Shown one piece after another: positions 34,436-46,698 of a stretch of 64,000 nucleotides of DNA (the stretch's first letter is position 1; every line of letters begins with the position of its first letter). The stretch lies in assembly GCA_024699855.1 (NCBI GenBank), contig JAMPIQ010000002.1, positions 17,608,001 through 17,672,000 of the forward strand, in the 5' to 3' direction. Source of the stretch: Aphelenchoides besseyi. Lineage: Eukaryota; Nematoda; Chromadorea; Rhabditida; Aphelenchoididae. Both the position numbers and the translations under genes were made by a program. The notes beneath the pieces were generated by a model, which saw only the letters and a program-made list of their open reading frames with translations, did no database searches and was not told the origin of the DNA.

Positions 34436-36382
34436 ATGAAGTCGAGTTACAAACCTCAGCAACCACAGCAACAAAAATATATGGGTGGCCCAAACATTGG
34501 TCTTGGGCACGCGGACACTCGACCTGGAGCTGTGAACTATTCCCAACAACCACCGCCAGCAGCCAACAGCGTTTGGACAGCAAACTCGCGAGCACATTAT
34601 CCTACTGCTCAACAAAATTCAACGAACTCATGGCTGGTAAGATTGCAACGATTTTTTCGATCTATCTGCTTTGTTTTTACAGGATAATAGTCGTCCCTAC
34701 GATTACGAAGGTTCGTTTGTCCAACGTGATCCGGCGCGCGATGCCTATGCAGCAGCACCTATTCAACCGAATGCTTATTACGCTCAACGAGCCGCTGCAT
34801 CACCACAAACTTATTACGAACAAGGACAACGTTACGGCGACTATCGTCCCGATCAACACGCACCACCAGTTGCCGAACAATTCTACGGTCAACAACCGGT
34901 TCGACCGTTGTACGAATCTTCTCGTGTATTTCAACAAAACCCCGGTTATTACACGGTAAGCAATAGAAACATTTGAAACGTGTAAATGCTTTGGTTTTTA
35001 GCCTCAAAATGGCAATCGTGCTAACTTCGCTCGACCACAACAACGTCCCTTTCACAACGGACCACCATCAAATATGCGTAATCAAAATCAAAAACGTCCA
35101 TTCCAACGGAATCGCGGATTCAATAACGCAAAAAGAGGTCCCGGAGATATGAAGCGTCCGTTCAATTCGGACGACAAGAAGAAACCGGGTGGATCAGCCG
35201 GCAGAGCAATTGTGGTGGCGACGAACAAAGACACAGTCAACGGTGCTTCTTCTGCGGTTAAAGATGCCAAGACCCCTAACAGCACTGTGGACAAGTCGCC
35301 AAATGAGAAACGTGAGCGTGTGATTCCGAAAGCGATGTTGGAAGACTTGAACGCTTATTTGGAGAAATCGAAGTCAATGGGTGAAACTCGCAAACGAACT
35401 GCTCGTTTCAAATTGTATCGTTTGTTCAGTGCTCCGGGACTAAACTACACAACATCAACCGAACGTATGTGTCTATTAATACTTTGCATTTTAATTGAAA
35501 AATTTACAGAAGTTGGCAGCTTTGCAAAACGTGCTCAATTGCACATGAAAGTCGAGTTGAAGTCGTTCTTTCCCCAATTCTTTGGAACCGAATGCGAGGG
35601 GATTCTCGAATACGAAGATGCCTCTTACGAGTGTGCAACTCGTTTGATGTTGAAATTGAACAAAGCGGGATTGTTGCCGGTCGAGTGCATTGCCTACTTC
35701 TACGACAAGAAGCCACAAAACGCTCGTGATTTGTTCGATCAAACTAAACAGTGTTTCAAGTTGCTGATTGAGGAGACCGAGAAACGTGAGTCCTTTTGCA
35801 AGCATCTTAACATCGAGTGGCGTTTTGCTTGAGCAATCAGAGCTAAAACCTATTCGTCTCTTTTTTGCAATACAGAAGGCGAGAAAAAACAATCTTACGG
35901 CAAAATAAGCGACAGCACCGTAGAGAGTAGAATCGAAAATCATTTGACTTCTTTAAACGAAGTTGCATGTGAATTTTTCAGACGAATTTTCCGCTGATTT
36001 CAAAGAAGGAAAAGCGGAATCCGCTGAGCAGTTGCAACTGCTTCTATCGTGTATCGATTCGGTGGCCGAGCGCCTTCGCAATAACGATCTCCCGCCAATT
36101 CAAAAGAACGGCGACGAGAAATCGTTCGAAGCCGATTCGAAGGACACGATTAAAGAGCAGGCCGAAGAAAAGCCGGTCGAAGAACAACCAATCGAGTCGG
36201 CTGCAAAGACCGAAGCTGCAGAATCAGCGGAAGTCAAGCCGGCAAGTGATGTGAATGCGGAGAACGCCGATGAAACGGCCAAGGCGAGTGATGATGATGA
36301 TGAGTGTCAGGCCAAACGGGCCAAACTCGAAAAGAACGAACAAAATTCGCCAACTGATTTGGATTGTACGGACGAGGCCTAG
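34436..36382 (+). CDS. Q/N/Y-rich low-complexity protein with acidic tail, unknown family
   Basis: Exons are 34436-34636, 34683-34955, 35002-35464, 35510-35785, 35876-35926 and 35982-36382, about 554 residues. The first 200 residues are prion-like (PQQPQQQKYMGG, SPQTYYEQGQRYGDYRPDQ, YESSRVFQQNPGYYT). They are followed by an Arg/Asn/Gly-rich basic region (FQRNRGFNNAKRGPGDMKRP), as in RNA-granule proteins. A folded, charged central region (KAMLEDLNAYLEKSK... LKSFFPQFFGTECEGILEYE) comes next. The C terminus is highly acidic and ends in a likely nuclear signal (CQAKRAKLEKNE) and DCTDEA. I do not recognise the central domain. An RNA-binding or condensate-forming nuclear protein is a guess from composition. 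AATAAA occurs near 36727. Confidence 0.7.
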
Positions 36383-37131
36383 GGCCCTCAACGATTGTAC
36401 TTTGTATAACGTCGTATCGTGATTGATTAAGAATTCGGTTTCTGTTGACAATCATTAACGTTTTATAAATCTTCTCTCTACTTTTTTGTATTCGAATCGC
36501 AAACCTCCAGTTCTCGGAGACGAATCGATCGAACATTACCGAAACCGTCTTCTTCCTATGATCGAATCGATTCCTACGAATTGAATTCGCATATTGGCAA
36601 AAACAATATTTCTTTTTATCTTTCTGTTTACTTATGTTTCTGAAGACGGCCAAGCTCATCCTCCTCCGTTTTTTCCCCCACTTCTATGTAGACTCCTACT
36701 AATGATCGCTGTTATATTCTGTGCAAAATAAACTTCTTCTTGGTCGTAGCTAAACGTGCGCCATCGAGACCGTGGAATCGGTTTTTCATATTTCGAGCGC
36801 CAACGGAAGAACGATCGACGTCGTGGTCAGACCGCGTTTTTGTTCGACAACGCGGAACACATTCGGGAATAGAGAAAGAAAGAAAAAAAGCGTCCGCGCA
36901 TCGGATTTCGCGGCGACTTTAACCGAAAAAGTGCGCTGCACTCCATTTCAACGCTCATTATCGTGATTCGAATTGAAAAGCGTGAAGCCGTCGACGTTTC
37001 CGACGCTCCAAAAACGAAACCGTGTGCCCTTTACGGTCTTCCATTTTCAGGTGCAACGTTTGAGAATGTAACAATCGAAAGTAAGTTCACAACGTTTTTC
37101 CCCTCCACTCATCCATAAATCCACTGGAAAG
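36383..37131. other. 3' UTR and CpG-rich spacer
   Basis: 3' UTR of the preceding gene to about 36750, then CG-rich sequence resembling the other promoter stretches in this window. A short open piece at 37052-37081 ends in a good donor (GTAAG) and may be an upstream exon of the next gene, but its phase does not match the exon called at 37132. Confidence 0.35.
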
Positions 37132-37802
37132 CTCGGGGACCATTTACGTCGCTTTCGATCACGTTCGCAATGAATGGAAATTCGAATGGCGTGCTGCAAA
37201 CTTTCCGCGTCATGACTTATTTTCGGGTTCATAGCAACAACGGCATCCACGTCATTCCACCCATTGGTTGTCCGAACGAACACCTCAAACGAAAACAATT
37301 GCCAACACTTTCGGAGTGTCTGTTGGTTCCGGGAGTAAACTGCGCGTCGTCCCGGTCGATCGCAAACATCGAATCAGCGGCAGCCATAAGCTCGTTTCCG
37401 TTTGTATTCACTTGTTGCTGAGCGACAACACGAACATTCCGTGAATATTCTTTTTTCTATTGATTTGACATTACCGTCGTCAATGTCGATCTGTTGAAAG
37501 AATTCTTGTCCACGTTTCTCCACAATGTGATGATGACAAGTGGGCGGCTGAAGGGACGAAATTTCGTTTGGAAACCAACCATTTGGAATTCCAATTACTT
37601 TTATGGTCACCGCGTCCTCGATACCCGTGGGTTCACACTGAAGTCGACATGTTCGGTAATGATCATACGAATTCAGCACGCAACTTTTTCGAATCCCCAA
37701 CTTCTATTTTCGTTCGTAGGCCTCGGGATTTACGACACTTCGAATTCATTTTTCTATTCGGCTGAACAAACAGCCATCGAAATTCTCAACGTTTCTGATT
37801 GA
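37132..37802 (+). CDS. unrecognised gene, 3' exons only
   Basis: Four exons join in phase with GT..AG ends: 37132-37226, 37317-37440, 37501-37655 and 37720-37802 (TGA). They encode about 152 residues rich in Trp, Tyr and Phe (VRNEWKFEWRAANFPRHDLF; HKLVSVCIHLLLSDNTNIPI; DKWAAEGTKFRLETNHLEFQ; LLLWSPRPRYPWVHTEVDMF), the composition of a compact beta-rich domain. There is no ATG in the first exon, so the 5' end is missing. A competing frame is open over 37132-37421 (SITFAMNGNSNGVLQTFRVM), but it lacks aromatic-rich character and has no downstream partner. I could not assign a family. Confidence 0.4.
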
Positions 37803-38086
37803 TAATCGAAGCAAAATTTGTTGTAAGAAGCTTTTGATTGTTCGTTTGCAGAAGATAAAATCTCCGCTTTTCAAGGTTCATTGTTTTGCTGACTCTCAAA
37901 AATGAATTGTTGTTTTTTGTTCGTAGCAATCTAACCAAATACCGTCGATGTGATTCCTTCGCTTTTCAGGTGTGAGTGCCGTCAATCGTGGATACACGAG
38001 TTCTCATCGATCAATCAGCTGAGCCGACTTCTTGCCGAATGTGGACATTCAGATATTGGAATCGAGTTCTTTGTCATTCCGTTAAA

Positions 38087-39401
38087 ATGTTATGCTCGCG
38101 CTACTGCCTGCTTGCTGCTGTGATTCTGATGTTGATTTGTATGGGCGACACCTTAGCACAATGGAGAGTATCACAAGTGAGTTAAAAGCCTAAGAAAATA
38201 TGAGGAACTTAAAACGTTTAGCGTCCACCACGTATGAACTACAATCTAACGATACAAGAGGCAACCTTGATTGCCGCTCTAACGAATATGCACACATTTC
38301 AACAGATTTTAAAGCCGATTCTCATCCCACGAATCGTGAGTACGCCTCAACATCGACAAGTTGGCGAAGTGAGTAGAATTCTGAAGTCTTAGTTCCACGA
38401 ATTTTGTTTCAGTACTTGTTTAAGAAGATGCAGGATGCTGGATTCCACGTCGAATGGGATCAATTCGTAGACAACACACCCTATGGTTCCAATCAATTCC
38501 GTAATATTATTGCCACTTTTAATCCACACGCTCCTCGTCGTTTAGTTTTGGCGTGTCATTACGATTCGAAGATCTTAAATGGGTAAGTGAACTCTAGGTC
38601 CTTGGATATATTTTAAATTATTATTCAGAAGTGTGTTTATTGGGGCTGTCGATTCGGCTGTTCCGTGTGCAATGCTCGTCGACTTTGCCAATTCTTTGGG
38701 TCCGTTACTGCGTTCTCACACGAACTCGGTACGATCTCTTTGATGTTGACATTTTTGTATTTGTTTTTAGCCCGTTACACTTCAATTGGTCTTTTTGGAT
38801 GGTGAAGAAGCGTTCCTAGAATGGACTCGAACGGACAGCACATACGGCGCAAGACATTTGGCTAATTTGTGGTCTCGCCAATGGTATCCGACAAGTTCAC
38901 GTTTCCAGCCATTGGAATTAAGCCGTGAATTGGATAGAATTGTGAGGATCTTATTCATTGTTTTTATCGCGTCTTCAGGATGCTTTCGTTCTCTTGGACC
39001 TACTCGGAGCCCCAAATCCACGAATCGCACATACGATTGGTCATGGAACTCGACCACTTTTCGTTGGATTGGAGAACATCGGTGAGTTATGAAGTGGTTT
39101 GACCATTGAAATTCAATGAATTGCAGAGAAGAATCTTCGTAGTGCAGGCAAACTGCGTCCAATTCCGCAGATCTTCAGCGGGCACGATTCATGGCACGCC
39201 GTCGAAGACGATCACATTCCGTTCCTGGAGTCCGGTGTTCCAATCATGCATCTCATTCCGGTCCCGTTTCCTGCCGTTTGGCACACACCATCGGACAACG
39301 AAAAAGCGCTCGACAACCGAACTATTTACAATCTACTTTCTATTCTACGTGTCTTTGTCGCCGAATACTTGGGTTTAAAACCGATGACGTTTACCGAGTA
39401 A
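38087..39401 (+). CDS. glutaminyl-peptide cyclotransferase
   Basis: Seven exons: 38087-38176, 38222-38368, 38413-38582, 38629-38728, 38771-38941, 38979-39081 and 39127-39401, about 351 residues. The start was chosen for its signal peptide ([18 protein letters not shown]), in frame with upstream codons that look untranslated. The M28-like zinc fold is complete: CHYDSK (metal Asp region), [24 protein letters not shown] with the catalytic Glu pair, [18 protein letters not shown], and the terminal [15 protein letters not shown] with the metal His. It cyclises N-terminal Gln or Glu of peptides to pyroglutamate in the secretory pathway, protecting neuropeptides and hormones. It ends 90 bp from the GPCR gene on the opposite strand. 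AATAAA lies at 39413-39418. Confidence 0.93.
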
Positions 39402-39491
39402 ACGATGGGTCTAATAAATTAGTTTATTTTAACCTCGTCAGCTGAATGCAGACATTTAATTAATGCAAACGCCCGCATATCATCACACAAA

Positions 39492-40900
39492 TTAGACGGA
39501 GCCATTGGTCCGGCAAACGTGATTGTTTTTGTTGAGTACAAATCCCGTTCGTTGGCTCGTGACTCCCGTCTCGAAGTCTCCCGCCGCTCTTCGCAGTCGA
39601 CGTCTTTGTTCTTGACAACTCGGACACAGTAATATGCTCCAAGCGAGACAAACACTTTTGCGAAAATTTGCACTGAAAATTGAACAGTCAGATATTAAGG
39701 TTATCGGTTTGAGAGTATCAGATCACGATCTTCACTTACCTCGAAAAAGCGTAGACAATGAAATCGCTCGCAAAGTTTACATAGTAAAGGTAGTGAGCGG
39801 CGTTGTAGAAAAAAATGGCCTACAATCAATCAGTTGGCGAAATTTGATGCTTCTTACCATCGGGTTATCGCTGAGTTCTTGAATCGAGAATGCTTTCGAG
39901 TTAAAAAGATTTAACGCCAATGTGTCCAGAATTCGCATCAAATAGAACGGTGTGTTAAGTAGTGTGTAGACAACGGGGACGACAAGTAGAATCCTTGTGG
40001 TAGCCAAATTCGAATTTCGAGCTATTCGTCGATTGCTTGTTGACTGCGAATCCTGTTGTTCGATGGTTGACGTTTCTGTTCCGACCAAAATTCCTTTACC
40101 GGCTCGACGAACAGTCGACGCAATAATCGAATTAAGTAGAACAACGGCAACACAAGGAGCAATATACGAAAGGAAAACGTCGAGCATCTCAACGGTCATC
40201 TAATGTTCGTTGATTAAAGACATTCACTATGTAAAATTGTTACTTGTAAAGATCCTTCTTGAACCGCACAACGTCGTGTATCAGGCCAAGCGGGATCATG
40301 AACATTCGGAGTCAAACTGACGAATTGAACCAAATTCAAAACCAATGGAACAGGGACCCAATACAACATGATCTTTGTTCTTGGTATGTGAGAAAGCTGA
40401 ACAATCGTTAGATCGTACACATCTTCCAAGAACATACTTTTACGTGTTGTAGTGGATGAGCAATTGCAATGTAACGTTCAATTGTGAGGGCAACTATCGA
40501 CCAACTGCTTACATAAGAACTGCACATGAGAAAATATTCAATAACAACACACGAGTAGTAGGAACGATAGTCAATTTTGAAAATAATCATAACCATTCCA
40601 ATCAGAAACACGCTGTCGGATGCTGTGAGAACAATCAGATATTGATTTGCAGTTGCCTAGAAATTGGTTTGTTGAAGCCGTTCAAATCTTAATTCATGAA
40701 AATACCTTACGAAGTCGTGTGTTCAATATCGTGACCAGGGAAACAATGTTACCAACAAGTCCAACTATAACCAAAATTGGCAAAACAACCAGATACTCTC
40801 CACCACCGTCAATTTCCTCATTTGACTGAACGTCCGCTTGTGCTTCTTTTGAATTCCAATCGGCAGTGTAAGCAATCCTACTGGCATTTAACGTGTGCAT
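39492..40900 (-). CDS. class A neuropeptide G protein-coupled receptor
   Basis: Exons are 40900-40706, 40656-40438, 40396-40244, 40199-39858, 39819-39740 and 39672-39492, about 389 residues. Seven hydrophobic segments are visible: TM1 (YLVVLPILVIVGLVGNIVSL with the conserved GN), TM2 (YLIVLTASDSVFLIG), TM3 ending in an ERY-type motif (ALTIERYIAIAHPLQ), TM4, TM5 (FLSYIAPCVAVVLLNSIIAS), TM6 (ILLVVPVVYTLLNTPFYLMR) and TM7. In TM7 the usual NPxxY reads SDFIVY (NFASDFIVYAFSR), which is unusual. N-terminal glycosylation sequon NAS; extracellular Cys residues in TM3 and loop 2 could pair; helix 8 has Cys (LLCPSC). Layout and motifs fit FMRFamide/myosuppressin-type peptide receptors of invertebrates. 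The ligand is not readable. Confidence 0.88.
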
Positions 40901-41759
40901 ATCGAAATCGACGTTTCCCAGCGAATAATGTTGCGTAGGTAAGTTAGTCGCTTAGACTAAGTAAACCTAAAACAATTCGTCGTATTCGATTAAGAGGCTT
41001 AGTGAACGTTCAGAACTCTCAAGTTCAAAATGCAATGAAACACGTGAACATATTCAAAGAACATGAATTAGAAACAAATTTCCGTGGAAACATCTTTTAC
41101 AAGAGATTATTAGCGAAAAAATGAAAACATCTTAAAATAACTAAAAGGTCTTGCGGTTAGAGAGTTTCGAACCTTCAGACCAAAGTGACACGAACATCAA
41201 ACAGATCGCTGATATCATGGCAGAAGCGCCAAAACACGTAGACCGAAAGAAGAGGAGTTGATGAGCTCAAACTCGAATTGGAGCAACTGCTGCAGTCGCC
41301 TGTTCACGTATTCAATTACCGTTTAACAAAATGCGTTCGGTCTTACGTAGGAAACCGAGACCGCCTATTCGTTTTTTCGGTTAATATTCAGGACTCAAAT
41401 ACAGAGCTGAAATGACATGCGACTAAAGTTAATAAGCACAAAGCCTGGACGTAAAGCAAAGAGTACAAACTTTTGATTATAATAGTCAGCATGATGTGTT
41501 TAGAGATCATCTTTACGGCAAAACGACAAGCTAAGACAACAGATTTCGGATAACTTTCCAAGAAGATCGTAGTGTTTGTAAATACGATCTTCTTATATTA
41601 ACACCTCGCCTTCGCACCAATAGTTTCCCATCATGTAAACCAATTAGTACGAGAATTTTTTTAAAATAATCTCGGATTAAAAGTACTGTTCAATAATCAT
41701 CGCTGCACGCGATGCCGTTCATTAACAAAACCAAATCCGGACGACATTAACGCGGAACT
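40901..41759. other. 5' flank of the GPCR gene
   Basis: No supported gene. A short plus-strand stretch near 41220-41300 starts ATGGCAGAAGCG and, after a one-base shift, reads VDELKLELEQLL, so it may be a broken coiled-coil frame like the ones near 3.3 and 7.2 kb. Confidence 0.3.
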
Positions 41760-42300
41760 TAATCAACCAAATTGCGATCAGAAATTGAGGTGTTGTGGCA
41801 TGACAGTTTTAATATGCTCAAGAAGTGAAACGCCAGTGATAACGCTACAAATGAGTATAATACAACCAGACAAGTCATTCCTACAATACACTGTAGGGTT
41901 GGTCATTCGTAGATTCAATATCAAGAAAACAATTGAGCACACGCAATATCTTTTTGCCGAATGACATTTTTCAGCGAACGTATCATAACTTGAATTCCCG
42001 AGTACACGAATGCACTTTAAATGGTAAACAAGACTGCTGGAAAGGTAGAAAAAATTGCAACAATAATCGAAGGATTCTCTTGGATACAAACCAAAAAACA
42101 AGACACTCTAATGTTGTTTTGAAAGGTAAAGAAATATGCGTGTTATCGACTATTTTTAACAAAGAACAATCGAACTGATGACCTTTGAATGCACAGAGAC
42201 CGCCCGTCGAGTCAATGGACACCGTAATTGGAAGCTCAACAGAACAAACCAATGGTCAAGTCCACGAGTTTGCTTAGCGTCGACCAACATACTTCTCATT
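41760..42300 (-). other. possible small membrane-protein gene, structure unresolved
   Basis: Two overlapping minus-strand frames carry hydrophobic, cysteine-bearing stretches (LECLVFWFVSKRILRLLLQF; CRNDLSGCIILICSVITG; in another frame GMTCLVVLYSFVALSLAFHF). These could be parts of one spliced Ly6-like or multi-pass protein. No phase-consistent set of exons with a start could be assembled, so this is only a region of suspicion. Confidence 0.25.
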
Positions 42301-45300
42301 CTTTCGTAATTCCCGACCCCTTGTTTTATGTGTAATTAAAAATTTATTAAATTGACTTCCAAACAAACCTGAAACGCGGAAGAAGGAAAGGCTCGTGAAG
42401 CCAACAAATGATTACAGACCAGACGGCCAATTTTACAGGCTCCGATAATTGCCGATGAATGCCCTCCGATAGAATTTTCTTACTTCGCCATTTCACACAA
42501 GTACCAAGAAAACACGTCAAAAGTAGGCAGATGAACCAAAAAGCGGTTTGCGCATAATCACGCTTCATCTTCGTCAGCAAGAACCAATCTTCGACTTGTA
42601 ATAATGGCGTCTACAGCTTCCGACAGTCTTAACGTCAACCGTGGACAACTCGAACGTCATACATACGCCGCCAACTCTACGACTATAATTTCAGGTTAAC
42701 CGCCAATTTTGCAAACATCCTCCGCCAACATATAACATCTTTGAGGGAGTATCGGATTAAAGTCCAAAAAATGTTGAAATGCAACGGAAATAAACGGCAC
42801 AATCAGCAGCCGAGTTGGGGAGGCTCCTCGAGAGTGAGGCTTCAGCTCGCGAATCCGTGGAGTTTGACTTCCGTCGTCGATTTGTGAATCAGAAAATTTC
42901 AATGAGTTTCGGATAAGTGCGACAATGTTGCTTAATGACGTCGTGATTCGTTTTCAGTCTCGCCAACGAATTTGGCATGCATTTGAGTGCATGCACAATG
43001 ACGCTGTGGTCCAATTGAAAACAAGTCAATTTACACGCCTGTTTTCTTCAGATGCGGAAGAGGACGACGTCGATTCAAATACATGCAATTCGGTTTAAAC
43101 GCACAAACGAACTTCTGCACTATAACACCGCTAAGCCACGAAGTGTCACATGAAACCGAACGCAAATTACGAAGAAAACAAAACTAATGCGGAAGTCGAA
43201 AATAGGTTTTTAATTCTTGGTTACTGGGAATTAAACTTTTGAACATAAGTAATTGAAAGGTTCTCTCACATTTTGCTGAACTAATCCACTTAAGCTGCGC
43301 AAAAGTCGGTATGTGATATTGCTAATGTGGATTAAAGGAGAAGGCATTCGAAGATCCGAAGGTCTCAATCATCGCGGTAAGAAGGTTTAATCGACACGAA
43401 TTTAATAGTCAAACATAAAGAAACAAGATATGCAGAGATCCCGCAGATCCCAACTCCTCAGCGAAACGCGAAGAGCGATCAGTGGAGATCGAAATCAAAA
43501 CCATCAAACGTGTAGATTTCCGCTTGTCGGAGTTGAACGGCCAAACGAATGCTCGAGCGAAAACAACCCAATAAAAAAAGGCTGCTGCTCGAGAAAGACG
43601 GGATCAGCAGTAAAGGCAGGGAGATTGAATTCTGATGCGTGAGCGAAACATTCGACCGCAAAGATCAGCTGATCTAAAACAGCTGACAAAACAAATGCGC
43701 TCATAAAACGGTTGGCTACTAGTAATCGAAACGTATTGTAGTGTTAACCGAATGATGAACAAAGTTGTTGCAAAGCCTTGAGTTGACTTTCTAGGGTCAG
43801 GAAAACACGAGCAATTTCACGTTTTTCTCTTGGCTTAACTGATTAATTCATGAGTCTCAGCAAAATGGTTGAAATCGGACGTTCGATTCGCCCGCCTCAT
43901 TCTTCGACATCATGAATTCAACAAGCGCACATCATTACGAACTGTGTTTCTAGCCCACGCCAATTTTTATTGAGACACGTGGAGGCGGTTAGACTCCAAC
44001 TCAAATGTTTCAGATGACTGTTGATGTCATTCAATTTATAGCTACACAAACCGTTCGACTCATACCATTGTTGTTGTCCATCAAAATACTCCCCGCAGTA
44101 CGAATGAACGCAGAGAACTTCGAACGAGAAGTTCGACCTCTGCTCTCCATCATTGGAATCAACGTAAACACACGCCTTTTTTAGCACAAATTGCAATTAG
44201 TCCGACGACTTGATTGTTCGAAACTTCAAATTTCGGTAATTCAATTTGGCCTCAAACGTCCAAAGATTGTGCACCTATCTTTCCCGGAATGTCAACAAAT
44301 CGAAATGCTGCCAATGGGTCTAAGAGAACAAGCCAAGATGTTGGGGATACTAAACCATTTGTTCTCAACTACCAAAACGTAATCCAATAAGCGCGGCGTG
44401 TAGATTGAACCATTGCGTAACTGACACGCGTGGTCCACGAGATTGCAAGAAATTTTATGAGAATTTATAGCCAATTCACAGCAAAACGGAAGTCTTATTG
44501 TTGCTTCGAAGTACAAACTGAACATCGATCTCATTTCCCAATTGGACGATCGTCTGTGTTTCTCAACCAAAGTTTACGAAACACGCAAACAGGACGGTCA
44601 GTCAAATTGAAAGACTCAACCCAATTTTTTGTAAATTGAGCGAATTGCTTCTTAAGTGGATTGGAGGGGTTCTGTAGCAACAAAATTGAAATAAAAAAGG
44701 TCTGCAGAAAACCCAACTTCCCGTCAAGTCTTCATCCGAAACCACAGGGTTGTCAAAATTGAAAGACCAAAAACAAATTCTCGTGGACAACATGCGGAAT
44801 TCTAAGTCAAATGTTTAGGCAGCAAACGTAAATTGAGAGGTTCGAAGGCTTTTCCCACGTTCGTTCTCTTTACCGCAATCCAACGAAAAGTCGAAACATG
44901 TTTTTCGAGGTGTTTCTAGGAGGGGGAATTTGGTTCCATTAATTTTCCTCTAATTCGACCTACCGTAGATTTATGGTCAACAACAATTTCTTTGTTCAAG
45001 ATTCGGCCAACAACCTCTTAATGATTGACGGCTTTCGGTCTTACAACACGGTCATTAATTTTGATTATATGGACGTACAGAAAAAGTACAAAGAAATGGC
45101 TCTCACCAAAACAACTACAGCAACGATAGTTGTATACGTAGATATCAAGGTGCGAGAAAGCACCTTTGAACGAGTCAAGATGCTGCCTTAAAACCCGTTT
45201 GACTTCTTCTTCGCTCAACAGCTCACAATTGTAAAGTAAACCACATGTTGAGGTTCATTGCAAACTATATTTGAAAGTGTAATTCTAAAATAACAATTAA

Positions 45301-46254
45301 AAGTGTCTTGGAAAACAAACATTCTTTTGTGCTTAATCCTTAGCTACTATCCAGTTTTAGTTGTGTTTCAGTAATCGACTGCCATGTTGGCAGGATTGTG
45401 AAGGTCCAAATCTCTTAGTCGCTAATGATTTGTGCAACTTCAGAAGTATAATCGATTAACGAAAACTCTATTAGAATTATTTCGAATAATCAATGTTATT
45501 TTCGAAGACCACACGCCGCGTTTTTGGTCAGATTTTAGCCACTCGCTGCGTGTGGTAGTTTTAGCTGGAAGTTAACCAGAGGCTCCAAAATTCGAGTATC
45601 GATTGCCGATGGAAACTAGTGATGCTCATTGACTACTACGAGCATCAAGCAACTATTCAGCAAATTCCGGACTTCATCGATAAATCCCCGAATAAATCGA
45701 TCAAATCGCCAGTTTACTACAGATAATTTGCGGCTTTTTGCAGCACATGATCCTTGAGCTACGAAACAGAGCGAATGACCAATTACATCGTAATGCCTAT
45801 CATATGCTGCTGCTGCGAAAGAATGAATCCAATGTGCAAGAGAATTCTCAACTCCACGTACTCACTCGCAAAAACAAATTGTTTCAGAGGTTGAAAGTTT
45901 ATTCGAATTAAAGCATTTACATTACGATCTGTGGTTATCGACCAGGAATTTGATTGATGTAAAGATCGAAGTCTGCGGTCGTTTCTGTTCTCTTGCAATT
46001 CGTGGGTTAACGGTTTGGCGGCTTCTTGTTGCGATCATTACGTGCGACTCTCGATCTAAATTCTTTCACATTATTTCCACTTGATCATCTGTTTTAGAGG
46101 CGTCAGAAGGTTCAACTTCAAGAACACTTCTTCGCAGAATCTTGTGAATTACGACCGACACGTTCGCTCTCATTAAACTAATTTTTATTGGCCGCCTGTC
46201 GCGATCAGCAGCTTCGCAGAACAAAAAGTCGTGAAGATGTGTGGCCCTTGTACA
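42301..46254. other. gene-poor region with scattered coding-like fragments
   Basis: About 4 kb without a supported complete gene. Noted fragments on the minus strand are: 42560-42350, a signal-peptide-like start (TAFWFICLLLTCFLGTC) followed by AATAAA; 44185-44040, a Cys-bearing stretch (CVYVDSNDGEQRSNFSFEVL); 44460-44290 (SCNLVDHACQLRNGSIYTPR); and 45237-45120 (CELLSEEEVKRVLRQHLDSF). Their composition looks coding and all lie on one strand, so a low-expressed or decaying gene is possible. I could not link them. Confidence 0.3.
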
Positions 46255-46698
46255 TTAAACTAATAAAAAAAGATTAATGGACTGTAAAGTTACGTTCGAT
46301 TGAACATAAAATCTAAGGTTATGAGAACCATCTTGGCATTCGAATTGAACGACACTTCTCAACTCTACAGTACAAGCTAATCAAATCCACTTACTAACAG
46401 CTTTCGTTCTGTAAGACGACGTCTCTTTTGACAGTGTTGAAACATTTTCATTTGCGTTGTTGTTTTCGGTTGTCGGACTTTGAGGAGTGACATTTCGCAG
46501 TTGACGTTCGATTTGATCCAATGTTCTGCGTTTAGAGTTCAACGAGCACATTTCGCAGCTGCAAATTGCGACGTTAATCTTCGACTATCAAACCTACGGA
46601 CAATTCTTGTGTGCACACTTCTGCTTGTGTCCCTTCTTCGGTTGATTGAAGATGCCGTGATTGGCACAGAGCTGACACATGTACTGTTCCTTGGGCAT
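46255..46698 (-). CDS. minimal DM-domain (doublesex/mab-3) protein
   Basis: Exons are 46698-46598, 46558-46395 and 46259-46255; the protein is about 89 residues. The DM zinc module is complete: CQLCANHG, GHKQKC, then CAHKNCPCEMC, matching the intertwined CCHC/HCCC pattern, with NSKRRTLDQIERQL as the start of the recognition helix. The ATG directly follows an acceptor (TTCAG|ATG), so an upstream exon or a trans-spliced leader is likely. The stop is made at the last junction (A|TT TAA) and AATAAA follows just below 46200. DM proteins regulate sexual differentiation and neuron fate by binding the DNA minor groove. This one has almost nothing besides the DM domain and a short Ser/Asn tail. Two extra residues (QP) sit in the loop before GHK. 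Confidence 0.7.

Noticed and set aside
41150..41200. tRNA-like T loop (GGTTCGAAAC on the minus strand)
   Set aside because: The flanking bases do not form a T stem and no D or anticodon arm fits.
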